Below, piece by piece: positions 9,623-18,556 of a stretch of DNA of 59,344 nt. This stretch comes from Flavobacteriaceae bacterium (GTDB lineage Bacteria; Bacteroidota; Bacteroidia; Flavobacteriales; Flavobacteriaceae), in contig JAKIUU010000015.1 of assembly GCA_021647405.1 (NCBI GenBank), positions 1 to 59,344 of the forward strand, given 5' to 3'. The notes beneath the pieces are model-generated. The model was not told where the DNA came from and ran no database searches. It saw nothing but the letters and a program-made list of their open reading frames with translations. The translations under genes and the position numbers were made by a program. The first letter of the stretch is position 1, and every line of letters begins with the position of its first letter.

Positions 9623-10510
9623 ATGAAAAAGATAATATATACAATTGGATTTACACTTTCAATATTCTTTTTATTAAACAGTTGCAGTGTAGATAACAGT
9701 TATAATTTTGGAACCATCACGGCACCCTCTAATATGACACTCTCTGCAACCATTGTTGGTTTAGATGCAGATCATCCTTATGGCGATGGAAGCGGAACGG
9801 TTACTTTTACAGCAACTTCTAATAATGCCATTACTTATAAATTTATTCAAGGAAATACAGGAGCTATAGCCCCTAATGGCATTAAGGAATACACTTTTGG
9901 AAAAACAGGTGTAAATACTTATGCTATTACAGTTGAAGCCATTGGTACAGGAGGCGTTAGTTCAACTAAAACAATAGAAGTTGAAGTTTTGGTTCTTTTT
10001 ACACCCTCTGCAGATTTCCTATCTATGCTTACGGCTAACAGTTCAAAAACATGGCGAATAAAATATGAAAGTACAGGCCATTTTGGTGTTGGTCCTGCCG
10101 ATTCAAATTCACCTATTTGGTGGGCAGCAGCGCCAAACGATAAAACAGGTATGGGCGTGTATGATGACCAATTTATTTTTAGTGCAGACGGTACATTTAC
10201 GCATATAACCAACGGCGATACTTGGGGAAAAGCAATTCCTATGGCACAAGATCTTGGAGGAGATAAAGGATTAACGCCCAATAGTGACGGCGAATATGTA
10301 AATTACCCTTTTGATGATTACAATGAAACCTGGTCTTTGTCTGAAAATGGTGGACAAGAAAATATACAACTTTCAGGGATAGGATATTTAGGTTTTTATG
10401 TAGGAGGTACACATAAATACACAATACTATCTAGAACAAATAGCGAATTGAGCCTAAAAACTATTGGCGCAGATGGCTTAGGATGGTTTTTTATTTTAGT
10501 TGCTCAATAA
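9623..10510 (+). CDS. PKD-domain surface lipoprotein with a distinct C-terminal beta domain
   Basis: The protein has 295 residues. The lipobox Cys is residue 21 (LLNSC, then SVDN). A PKD-like domain (about 34-125) closely resembles the one at the start of the downstream GH16 enzyme, sharing an HP-x-GDGSG turn. The C-terminal part (about 132-295) is a Trp- and aromatic-rich all-beta domain (SKTWRIKYES, SPIWWAAAP, GDTWGKAIP, ending GWFFILVAQ). I do not recognise it as an enzyme; it may be a lipocalin-like fold. A second surface glycan-binding role is the simplest reading from its place between the SusE-position gene and GH16 (29-base gap). It could instead be an accessory subunit of the laminarinase. 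Confidence 0.7.
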   Translation: MKKIIYTIGFTLSIFFLLNSCSVDNSYNFGTITAPSNMTLSATIVGLDADHPYGDGSGTVTFTATSNNAITYKFIQGNTGAIAPNGIKEYTFGKTGVNTYAITVEAIGTGGVSSTKTIEVEVLVLFTPSADFLSMLTANSSKTWRIKYESTGHFGVGPADSNSPIWWAAAPNDKTGMGVYDDQFIFSADGTFTHITNGDTWGKAIPMAQDLGGDKGLTPNSDGEYVNYPFDDYNETWSLSENGGQENIQLSGIGYLGFYVGGTHKYTILSRTNSELSLKTIGADGLGWFFILVAQ

Positions 10511-10539
10511 GATTGTTAAAAATTATTAAATTATTAATT

Positions 10540-11646
10540 ATGCTAATTAAATTAAATAAAATATTCTTAACTCTTGTGTTGTTACCTTTATTATTGTCTT
10601 GTGGTAGTGGCGCCCCTGGAGGAACTGTTACACCAGGAGGTGGGCCAGTAGAAGTTATTCCTTCAAATTTAAATTTAACAATAACTATTCAAGGGGTTGA
10701 CTCCACTCATCCTAATGGCGACGGATCGGGTATTATTAGTTGTAGTGCTTCGGCTAAAGATGCAGTATCTTACGGCTTTAGGTTTGGAAATGGTTCCGAA
10801 ATTTCGAGTACAAGCGGTAATGTAGATTATACTTATACCGCTAATGGAACGAATACCCATACGGTGTCAGTTTATGCCTATTCATCTTCAGGAAATTCAA
10901 TAAATATTTCAAAAGAAGTTACAGTAGCCGTTACAACTGTTTCATATACAACACTTGTGTTTTCAGATGAGTTTGATGTAGATGGCGCTCCTAATCAGAA
11001 TAATTGGGCTTATGATCTTGGTGCTGGCGGTTGGGGTAATGCCGAAAAACAATACTATACAAATACAAACACCAATATTTCTGTTACAGGAGGTATTTTA
11101 AAAATAACAGCAAAAAAAGAAACTTTTAATGGAAGTGAATATACTTCGGCACGAATAAAAACACAAGGAAAGTTTGGTTTTAAATACGGACGTGTAGATG
11201 TAAGAGCTAAACTACCTTCTGCTGGAGGTACGTGGCCAGCTATTTGGATGTTGGGATCAAATATAGGAACTGTAGGATGGCCGGCTTGTGGCGAGGTAGA
11301 TATTATGGAACATGTGGGTAATGATTTAGGAAAAATACATGCTTCTATTCACACACCATCAAGTTCAGGAAACACCATTAATACAGCAGTGAAATTGGTG
11401 CCCGATGTGGCAACAACATTCCATGTATATAGTGTTAATTGGAGTGCCAAAAAAATAGAATTTTTAATAGATGACGTTTTGTATTATACCTATAACCCAA
11501 CAACTAAAGATAATAGTACATGGCCATTTGATGCCAATCAATTTATAATACTAAATGTGGCTATGGGTGGTACTTTTGGTGGGAATATAGACCCCGCTTT
11601 TACTTCAGATTCAATGGAGGTAGATTATGTACGTGTATATCAATAA
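10540..11646 (+). CDS. GH16 endo-beta-1,3-glucanase (laminarinase) lipoprotein with PKD-like domain
   Basis: The protein has 368 residues from ATG 10540. That start gives a clean lipoprotein signal with Cys21, while the longer frame from 10483 runs back into the previous gene. A PKD-like domain (about 40-130) precedes the GH16 domain (about 140-368). The catalytic signature ExDxxE is present as Glu252 (nucleophile), Asp254 and Glu257 (acid/base) in GEVDIMEH, and the laminarinase-type motifs WPAIWMLG and GG-W-GN-EKQYYT are intact. It cuts beta-1,3-glucan endo-wise at the cell surface. A weaker alternative is a mixed-linkage glucanase. It is the last gene of the tight susC-to-GH16 run; a 116-base gap follows. 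Confidence 0.9.
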   Translation: MLIKLNKIFLTLVLLPLLLSCGSGAPGGTVTPGGGPVEVIPSNLNLTITIQGVDSTHPNGDGSGIISCSASAKDAVSYGFRFGNGSEISSTSGNVDYTYTANGTNTHTVSVYAYSSSGNSINISKEVTVAVTTVSYTTLVFSDEFDVDGAPNQNNWAYDLGAGGWGNAEKQYYTNTNTNISVTGGILKITAKKETFNGSEYTSARIKTQGKFGFKYGRVDVRAKLPSAGGTWPAIWMLGSNIGTVGWPACGEVDIMEHVGNDLGKIHASIHTPSSSGNTINTAVKLVPDVATTFHVYSVNWSAKKIEFLIDDVLYYTYNPTTKDNSTWPFDANQFIILNVAMGGTFGGNIDPAFTSDSMEVDYVRVYQ

Positions 11647-11762
11647 TTAAAAAACGATTCAAGAAAATCCAATCAAAATAATTCAATTAAGACATTTTGT
11701 AAATTAAAGAACTGACTGTTGTGTGGTTTTTAAATTTTAATTAAAAAATAATAAACTAAAAA

Positions 11763-13277
11763 ATGAAAAAAAACTACACTCTTTTTATAAGCTTTATTGT
11801 AGCCTTGGGAGGGTTTCTTTTAGGGTTTGATAGTGCCGTTATCTCTGGAACCATTAATGGCATCAGGATGTATTTTAATATGAGCGACTGGCAACTTGGC
11901 TTTTCGGTTGGTTGTGTCATTTTTGGTGCTATGGTTGGTAATATAGTATCAGGCCCTCTAAGTGATAAATATGGTAGAAAAAAAGTATTACTTATAACAT
12001 CTGTATTGTTTACCATATCTGCAATATGGTCTGCCCTAGCTACAACTTATATTACTTTTGTAATAGCACGTATAATTGGCGGGATTGGTATTGGCGGTGC
12101 CATATTAATAGCCCCAATTTACATTGCTGAAGTTGCGCCACCAAAACTCAGAGGGAGTTTGGTTTCTTTAAATCAACTTAACATTGTAATAGGCATATCT
12201 TTAGCTTATTTTTCAAATTATTTTTTAAAAGATGTAAATAACGAAAGCTGGCGGTGGATGTTAGGCGTAGAAGCCTTTCCGGCAATTATTTATTTTATAG
12301 CGTTATTTACAGTGCCTCGGAGTCCTAGATGGTTAATTCAAAAATTGAATTTAATAAAAGAGGCTAGAAAAATTTTAATAAAAATAGGGGGTGAAGCACA
12401 TGCACAACAAACCATTGAAGAGGTGTTGCGCAGTGTTGCCAAAAAAGTAACCAAAGCGACCTTGTCTGATTTGTTTAAATCTAAAATGCGGGTCACTATA
12501 ATCATAGCATTCGGAATAGCTTTTTTTCAACAAATAACAGGCATTAATGCCATATTTTACTACGCCCCAACAATTTTTGAACAAGCTGGGGGTAGCGCAG
12601 ATTCATCTTTTATACAAGCCATTGTTGTAGGCTTAACCAATTTTATTTTTACACTTATAGCCATAAAACTTATTGATAAATTAGGACGTAAGCCCTTGCT
12701 TATTATAGGTACATCTGCTATGACCATTGCTCTATCTTTAAGTACTTTTTCTTTTTATAAAGCCACTTATAAGGTTAATGCCGTAGCGCTGTCTAAAGTT
12801 GATGATATACAAGTCAGAACAGCTTTAGAAAGCTTAAAAGATCACGTATTTGAGTCGCAAACATCTTTTGTTAATAGCGTAAAACCACTGTTAACTTCTA
12901 AGCAATTATACAGTTTCAAGCGCACCGAATTAAAAAACTTTATTAGTATAAATGCCACATTGGTTCTCATTGCTATATTGCTTTATGTTGCTGCTTTTGC
13001 TATTTCGTTAGGACCGGTTATGTGGACCTTATTGTCAGAAATATTTCCCGGAAATATTAAAGGTATTGCCATATCGGCAGTAGGCTTTTTTAATTCGCTT
13101 ATAAGTTTTACAGTAACACAATTTTTCCCTTGGGAACTAACAAACATTGGGCCAACAATGACTTTTGCAATCTATGCCGTTTTAGCATTGTTGTCCTTAT
13201 TATTTGTCTATAAGTTTGTTGTAGAAACCAAAGGTAAGACATTAGAAGAAGTACAAGAATTATTAATTAATGCCTAA
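11763..13277 (+). CDS. Sugar porter family MFS transporter (XylE/GLUT-like)
   Basis: The protein has 504 residues and about 12 membrane helices. Sugar-porter signatures are present: GFDSAVISGTI in TM1, PLSDKYGRKK in loop 2-3, a PRSPRWLI motif after TM6, QQITGINAIFYYAP in TM7, LIDKLGRKP in loop 8-9 and VETKGKTLEE after TM12. It probably brings glucose or a small beta-glucan oligosaccharide released in the periplasm into the cytoplasm with protons. An unusual feature is an extra stretch of about 65 mostly polar residues (about 330-398) between TM9 and TM10, facing the periplasm. The glycosidase gene that follows begins 7 bases after the stop, so the two are likely cotranscribed. Confidence 0.9.
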   Translation: MKKNYTLFISFIVALGGFLLGFDSAVISGTINGIRMYFNMSDWQLGFSVGCVIFGAMVGNIVSGPLSDKYGRKKVLLITSVLFTISAIWSALATTYITFVIARIIGGIGIGGAILIAPIYIAEVAPPKLRGSLVSLNQLNIVIGISLAYFSNYFLKDVNNESWRWMLGVEAFPAIIYFIALFTVPRSPRWLIQKLNLIKEARKILIKIGGEAHAQQTIEEVLRSVAKKVTKATLSDLFKSKMRVTIIIAFGIAFFQQITGINAIFYYAPTIFEQAGGSADSSFIQAIVVGLTNFIFTLIAIKLIDKLGRKPLLIIGTSAMTIALSLSTFSFYKATYKVNAVALSKVDDIQVRTALESLKDHVFESQTSFVNSVKPLLTSKQLYSFKRTELKNFISINATLVLIAILLYVAAFAISLGPVMWTLLSEIFPGNIKGIAISAVGFFNSLISFTVTQFFPWELTNIGPTMTFAIYAVLALLSLLFVYKFVVETKGKTLEEVQELLINA

Positions 13278-13284
13278 AAATAAC

Positions 13285-14589
13285 ATGAACAAATATTTAG
13301 TGTTAATATTTGTGGTCATCTGCTTTGTGCAGTGTCAAAATAACATAGAAACAAAAAAACAAAAACTAAATCCTGCAAAGGTCAGAATTGTTAATAATAA
13401 AGGAAAGTATCAATTACTTGTTAATGGCAAACCTTTTTATATTAAAGGGGCTGGTTTAGAGTTTGGTAGTATTAAAGATTTAGCCAAACATAAGGGTAAC
13501 TCATTTAGAACTTGGCGTACAGAAAATGGCCAGAAAACAGGCCAAGAGGTTTTAGAGGAGGCTTATAAAAATGGCATTATGGTTACTATGGTTCTTGAAT
13601 TAGGCCGTGAGCGTTTGGGCTTTAACTATAATGACAGTATTGCTGTAAAAAAACAATTCGAAAGTATAAAAAAACAAGTATTAGCATTAAAAAATTACCC
13701 TGCTTTAATAATTTGGGGTATAGGTAATGAGCTGAATTTGAGGTATGCAAACCCTAAAGTCTGGGATGCTGTAAACGATATTTCAAAAATGATTCATAAG
13801 GTGGACTCTAACCACTTAACAACAACAAGTTTGGCAGGAATAACAAAACAAGAAGTTAATTACATAAAAAAACGTTGCCCCGATTTAGATATTTTATCGG
13901 TTCAAATGTATGGCGATTTACCCGATTTACCCCATTTAATCAAAGAATATGGCTGGAAAGGTCCTTATATGGTAACAGAATGGGGCGCCACAGGACATTG
14001 GGAAGTGCCTAAAACCACATGGGGATCTCCGATAGAAGAAAATAGCACCATAAAAGCAGCAAACTATTTAAAACGTTACAAAGCAGGTATACAGGTTGAT
14101 AGTTTACAATGCCTAGGCTCTTACGTCTTTTTATGGGGTAATAAGCAAGAACGTACACCTACCTGGTATGGTATGTTTTTAGAAGATGGCAAAGAAACAG
14201 AGTCGGTAGATGTTATGCATTATATTTGGAATAATGAATGGCCTAAAAACAGAACACCTCAAATTAAAAAATATACCTTAAACAATAAAACGGCTTACCA
14301 AAATATTGTGTTAAAACCAAATCATAAATCTACAGCTCAAGTTGTAATTCACGATTTTGAAAATGATAAAATTAATTATAAGTGGGAACTTTTACCTGAG
14401 TCAACTTTTTTAAAAGATGGCGGAGATTATGAGATAAAACCAAAAGAAATCACTTTTAAGATACTTGCAAATAAAGGCGGGGAAATTGAATTTAAAACTC
14501 CAAAAAAAGGTTTGTATCGTTTATATGTATATGCAGATGATGGTTTAAATCATGCCGCTACTGCTAACATTCCTTTTAAAGTAAATTAG
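13285..14589 (+). CDS. Clan GH-A glycoside hydrolase lipoprotein (GH2/GH5-like TIM barrel)
   Basis: The protein has 434 residues from ATG 13285. This start gives a lipoprotein signal with Cys17 (CFVQC). An ATG at 13270 overlaps the porter gene and adds five residues that are not needed. A (beta/alpha)8 barrel (about 40-325) carries the two clan GH-A carboxylates: Glu149 in WGIGNEL (acid/base) and Glu232 in MVTEWGA (nucleophile). A small C-terminal beta domain (about 345-434) follows. Family assignment is uncertain: GH2 TIM-barrel models would hit, but GH5- or GH17-like beta-1,3-glucan enzymes are also possible. By position it should trim or debranch beta-glucan oligosaccharides in the periplasm or at the surface. 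Confidence 0.75.
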   Translation: MNKYLVLIFVVICFVQCQNNIETKKQKLNPAKVRIVNNKGKYQLLVNGKPFYIKGAGLEFGSIKDLAKHKGNSFRTWRTENGQKTGQEVLEEAYKNGIMVTMVLELGRERLGFNYNDSIAVKKQFESIKKQVLALKNYPALIIWGIGNELNLRYANPKVWDAVNDISKMIHKVDSNHLTTTSLAGITKQEVNYIKKRCPDLDILSVQMYGDLPDLPHLIKEYGWKGPYMVTEWGATGHWEVPKTTWGSPIEENSTIKAANYLKRYKAGIQVDSLQCLGSYVFLWGNKQERTPTWYGMFLEDGKETESVDVMHYIWNNEWPKNRTPQIKKYTLNNKTAYQNIVLKPNHKSTAQVVIHDFENDKINYKWELLPESTFLKDGGDYEIKPKEITFKILANKGGEIEFKTPKKGLYRLYVYADDGLNHAATANIPFKVN

Positions 14590-14661
14590 TGCGGTAAACC
14601 GTTTTAAAGTGCTTATTTTGAGGCGGATTTATGTATAATATTTGATATATATACAAAAATA

Positions 14662-17600
14662 ATGAAACAAAAATCCATATTTTTAGGTAATATTAAAGCT
14701 CAAATATCCAATAAAAAAGTTTTAGGAGAGTATGTAATTATTGAAGGAGAATCTTATTATAAAATAAGTAATGTCGATTGTATGAGACCTTTCCTTATAA
14801 GTATTGTGAGTCATGCAAATCATTGGTTATTTTTAACAAGTAATGGAGGGATAACTGCCGGTAGAAAAGACAGTGATAATGCACTGTTTCCTTATACTAC
14901 AGACGATAAAATAACGGCATCTGTAGAAAATACTGGAAGTAAAACAATTATTCAAGTTCACGAATCTAAAAAAACTTTTTTGTGGGAGCCTTTGTCTGAT
15001 AAGTACAAAGGGATTTATAAAATTTCTAGAAATTTATATAAAAGTACTTTTGGTAATAAGGTAATTTTTGAGGAAGTCAATCATAGTTTAAATCTCATTT
15101 TTCAATACCAATGGAATTTGAGTAATAAATATGGGTTTGTTAAAAAATCTAAATTAATAAATAACTCAAATAGAGTGGTTAATGTTACCGTTTTAGATGG
15201 TATTCAAAATATTGTTCCACATGGAGTTTCGTCCGATTTGCAAAATAAAACGAGTAATTTAGTAGATGCCTATAAGAGAAGCGAGTTAGATAAAAAAACA
15301 GGCATAGGTATTTTTGCTTTAAGTGCCATAATTGTTGATAAAGCGGAACCAAGCGAAGCTTTAAAAGCAAATATTGTTTGGTCTGTTGGTATTAAAAAGG
15401 CAGTTTACTTATTATCGTCGTTACAATTAGATAATTTTAGTAAAGGCAAAACTATTTACCAAGAAGAAGATGTAAAAGCAGAAAAAGGGGCTTACTTTGC
15501 ATGTGCATCAATATCTTTAAATGCTCAAGAAAATAAATTGTGGATGTTCATTGCCGATGTAAATCAATCAATTGTTACTATAAATAAAATTAAAGAAACA
15601 ATAAAAAAGGAACATCAAATTGTTAGAAAAATTCAAAAAAATATTGAAAATGGCACGAAAACTTTATTAGAATTAGCAGGTGCATCAGATGGCATACAAC
15701 TCACCACAGATAAACTACAAGATAGCAGACATTTTTCTAATACGCTTTTTAATATTATGCGTGGCGGTATTTTTGATAATAACTACCAAATAGAAAAAGG
15801 CGATTTTATAAAATATCTTTTTAAAGCCAATAAAAAAGTATGCGATAAAGAAGAAGTATTTCTGTCTAGTTTACCTAAAATATTTTCTGTTTTTCATTTA
15901 AAAGAAAATTTAGAATTAAACAAAAATAAAGATTTTTACCGCCTTTGTATTGAATATTTACCTTTAAAATTTAGCAGAAGACACGGCGATCCTAGCAGAC
16001 CTTGGAATAAATTTTCAATCAATACTCAAAATGAAACAGACGGCTCAAAAGTATTGGATTACGAAGGGAATTGGCGTGATATTTTTCAGAATTGGGAAGC
16101 CTTAGCTTACGCGTATCCCGCGTTTATTAAAAGCATGATTTATAAGTTTTTAAACGCCTCTACTTTTGATGGATATAACCCTTATCGCATTACAAAAGAT
16201 GGTTTCGATTGGGAAACTATAGAGCCAAATAATCCGTGGGCTTTTATTGGTTATTGGGGAGACCATCAAATTATTTATCTATTAAAATTCTTAGAATTTT
16301 CTGAAAAATACTTTCCAAATAAATTGGTAAAATACCTTAACACAGATGTTTTTGTATATGCCAATATACCTTATAAAATAAAGAGTTATGCCGACATCTT
16401 AAAGAACCCAAAAGACACCATCGTTTTCGATTATAATCTTGATGAAAAAATAAAAAAAAATAAAAATGAATGGGGTAGCGATGGCACTTTGATAAGCTCA
16501 AAAACTGCGCTTATTTATAAGGTTAATTTAATTGAAAAATTATTGGCAACTGTTTTGGCAAAGGTCTCAAATTTTATTCCCGAAGCAGGTATTTGGATGA
16601 ATACGCAAAGACCAGAATGGAATGATGCAAACAATGCATTAGTAGGAAATGGCATTTCTATGGTAACCTTATATTATTTAAATCGTTTTCTAATATTCTT
16701 TGATAAAACTCTTTCAAATTCAAATATTGAACAATTTGAAATTTCTGAAGAATTAACTTTGTTTTTCTATAATATAATAAATACACTCAAGCATAATAAA
16801 TCTTTACTGTCATCAAAAATTTCAGATAAAAATAGAAAAATAATAGCAGATAGTTTGGGTAATGCCGGAAGTGATTATAGAATGTGTATTTATGATAAAG
16901 GGTTCTCGGGTAAAAAAGAAAGTATTTCTAAAAATGATATTCAATACTTCTGTAAAGTAATGTTGCAATTTATTGACCATACCATAAGAGCCAACAAACG
17001 ACCTGATAATTTGTATCACGCTTATAATCTGATGACTATAAAAAATAAATATGAAATTTCTATTTCATATTTACCTGAAATGTTAGAAGGACAAGTAGCG
17101 ATATTAAGTTCAGGATATTTAAATGCTCAAGAAAGTTTAGAATTGCTAAATGCTTTAAAAAGGAGTGCGTTATTTAGACAAGATCAAAACAGTTATTTGT
17201 TATATCCCAACAAAAAGCGAGCAGGATTTGAGAAACGAAATATCATACCAACCCCTAAAGTAAAACAGTCAAAATTATTAGGGCAACTTTTAAAGGATGG
17301 TAATACACATATTATTGAAAAAGACGTTTTTGGCAACCATCATTTTAATGCTAATTTTAACAATGCCAACAGTCTTAAAGAAGCCTTAATGCAATTACCT
17401 TTAAACAAATATAAATCACTTATTGAAAAGGAAAAACCTTTATTGCTAACCATTTTTGAAGCGGTCTTTAACCACAAATCCTTTACAGGAAGGTCAGGTA
17501 CATTTTACGGTTACGAAGGGTTGGGGTCTATTTATTGGCATATGGTTTCTAAATTATTATTGGCTGTTCAAGAAACGTGCTTAAAAGCTATGAATGATTG

Positions 17601-18132
17601 CGAGGAGGCTACTTTAGTAAAAAAGTTACGCAATCATTATTACGAAATTAATGAGGGTATTGGTATTCATAAACCCCCTGAATTATATGGGGCATTCCCA
17701 ACCGACCCTTATTCACATACCCCTGCCGGTAAAGGGGCCCAACAACCCGGTATGACAGGTCAGGTTAAAGAAGATATTCTAATTAGATTTAGAGAACTTG
17801 GCGTTTTTGTAAATCATGGGCAACTGATGTTTAGTCCGAGATTACTAAAGGCCAAGGAGTTTTTAAGAGAATCTAAAACATTTTCATATATAGATGTTGA
17901 TAAAAATCAAAAGCAAATTCAGCTCAAAAGAGACAGTTTGGCATTTACCTATTGCCAAGTTCCTGTAATTTATAATATTTCAAATAAAAATAAAATTGAT
18001 GTTTTATTTGCCAATGGCCGTAAAGAAAGTATAGAAGGTTTGACACTTAGTAGAGAATTGAGTCTCCAAATATTTGGTAGAATGGCTGCTATTTTAAGTG
18101 TAAAAGTTAAATTTAATAAGAACGGAATTTAA
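14662..18132 (+). CDS. GH149-like beta-1,3-glucan (laminarioligosaccharide) phosphorylase
   Basis: The protein has 1156 residues and no signal peptide, so it is cytoplasmic. It has the GH94/GH149 clan layout: N-terminal beta-sandwich (about 1-330, with GGITAGRKDSDNALFPY), helical linker, (alpha/alpha)6 barrel (about 430-1000) and C-terminal beta domain. The likely general acid is Asp655 in PEWNDANNAL, and a phosphate-site-like segment with TPAGKGAQQPGMTGQV lies near residue 1020. The length fits GH149 and is far above ordinary GH94 cellobiose or laminaribiose phosphorylases (about 800). The reaction would be glucan plus phosphate to alpha-glucose-1-phosphate and a chain one unit shorter. This saves ATP and fits the porter upstream. 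GH161 is the main alternative. Confidence 0.8.
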   Translation: MKQKSIFLGNIKAQISNKKVLGEYVIIEGESYYKISNVDCMRPFLISIVSHANHWLFLTSNGGITAGRKDSDNALFPYTTDDKITASVENTGSKTIIQVHESKKTFLWEPLSDKYKGIYKISRNLYKSTFGNKVIFEEVNHSLNLIFQYQWNLSNKYGFVKKSKLINNSNRVVNVTVLDGIQNIVPHGVSSDLQNKTSNLVDAYKRSELDKKTGIGIFALSAIIVDKAEPSEALKANIVWSVGIKKAVYLLSSLQLDNFSKGKTIYQEEDVKAEKGAYFACASISLNAQENKLWMFIADVNQSIVTINKIKETIKKEHQIVRKIQKNIENGTKTLLELAGASDGIQLTTDKLQDSRHFSNTLFNIMRGGIFDNNYQIEKGDFIKYLFKANKKVCDKEEVFLSSLPKIFSVFHLKENLELNKNKDFYRLCIEYLPLKFSRRHGDPSRPWNKFSINTQNETDGSKVLDYEGNWRDIFQNWEALAYAYPAFIKSMIYKFLNASTFDGYNPYRITKDGFDWETIEPNNPWAFIGYWGDHQIIYLLKFLEFSEKYFPNKLVKYLNTDVFVYANIPYKIKSYADILKNPKDTIVFDYNLDEKIKKNKNEWGSDGTLISSKTALIYKVNLIEKLLATVLAKVSNFIPEAGIWMNTQRPEWNDANNALVGNGISMVTLYYLNRFLIFFDKTLSNSNIEQFEISEELTLFFYNIINTLKHNKSLLSSKISDKNRKIIADSLGNAGSDYRMCIYDKGFSGKKESISKNDIQYFCKVMLQFIDHTIRANKRPDNLYHAYNLMTIKNKYEISISYLPEMLEGQVAILSSGYLNAQESLELLNALKRSALFRQDQNSYLLYPNKKRAGFEKRNIIPTPKVKQSKLLGQLLKDGNTHIIEKDVFGNHHFNANFNNANSLKEALMQLPLNKYKSLIEKEKPLLLTIFEAVFNHKSFTGRSGTFYGYEGLGSIYWHMVSKLLLAVQETCLKAMNDCEEATLVKKLRNHYYEINEGIGIHKPPELYGAFPTDPYSHTPAGKGAQQPGMTGQVKEDILIRFRELGVFVNHGQLMFSPRLLKAKEFLRESKTFSYIDVDKNQKQIQLKRDSLAFTYCQVPVIYNISNKNKIDVLFANGRKESIEGLTLSRELSLQIFGRMAAILSVKVKFNKNGI

Positions 18133-18352
18133 TATATTAAATATTTATCTAAAAAATACTGCAAATAAGACATGCAATATATTTGTGATTTTTACTGATT
18201 AAGAAACAACATGTTCTCTAGGTCTCATTCGTTAGTAAAAACCATGTAATTTTAGTACAAAACTTTTAGTTTCTACAAATTTTAAGGTTTGAAGTTTGCT
18301 GTCCAAAGTAGTTCAGCCCCTATCAATAATTTTAAAATAGAATTTCATTCTA

Positions 18353-18368
18353 TACATAAACCTATGTA
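18353..18368. promoter_or_regulatory. Inverted repeat TACATA-N4-TATGTA, candidate operator
   Basis: A perfect 6-base inverted repeat with a 4-base centre lies about 190 bases upstream of the GH3 start. A near copy lies at 18468-18482. The dyad form suits a LacI-type dimer, and a LacI gene sits just downstream. No direct evidence links the two. Confidence 0.4.
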
Positions 18369-18467
18369 CTTTCAGTGTATAGTGGTTTAGTTTATAAAAT
18401 GACTAATATAACAGTGATGTAAGTTACGGAGTAAAGATTTTAATAGAAAAATAGCCAGTTATTAACA

Positions 18468-18490
18468 TACGTAAATTATGTATATATTTG
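18468..18490 (+). promoter_or_regulatory. Second inverted repeat abutting a TATATTTG -7 box
   Basis: TACGTA-AAT-TATGTA (18468-18482) resembles the repeat at 18353 and directly touches TATATTTG (18483-18490), an exact TAnnTTTG box. No good TTG lies at the right distance upstream, as might be expected for a regulated promoter. A protein bound here would cover the -7 element. Confidence 0.4.
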
Positions 18491-18556
18491 AGCTAAATTA
18501 TTAGGCTAACAATTTATAATTATCTTATCCGATTCACCTTTAAAGACCAATTCTTT

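Larger units (their letters stand above)
18133..18556 (+). other. 424-base intergenic region upstream of the GH3 gene
   Basis: This AT-rich gap has no convincing reading frame, tRNA or strong terminator. It holds two related inverted repeats (18353-18368 and 18468-18482) and a TATATTTG box at 18483-18490, so it looks like a regulated promoter region for the GH3-lacI pair. Confidence 0.6.

Noticed and set aside
8278..10281. Minus-strand reading frames inside the surface lipoprotein genes
   Set aside because: They lie opposite well-supported genes, have no recognisable domain and appear to be by-products of codon use.
10483..10539. Upstream start for the GH16 gene overlapping the previous gene
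   Set aside because: It adds 19 residues that break up the lipoprotein signal. ATG 10540 gives a standard lipobox at Cys21.
14625..14661. Dyad upstream of the GH149 gene as a third LacI-type operator
   Set aside because: Only a TATGTA half-site and loose AT symmetry are present; the second arm and the spacing do not match.
14662..18132. Ordinary GH94 cellobiose or laminaribiose phosphorylase
   Set aside because: At 1156 residues the protein is much longer than those enzymes, and the layout fits GH149. GH161 stays possible.
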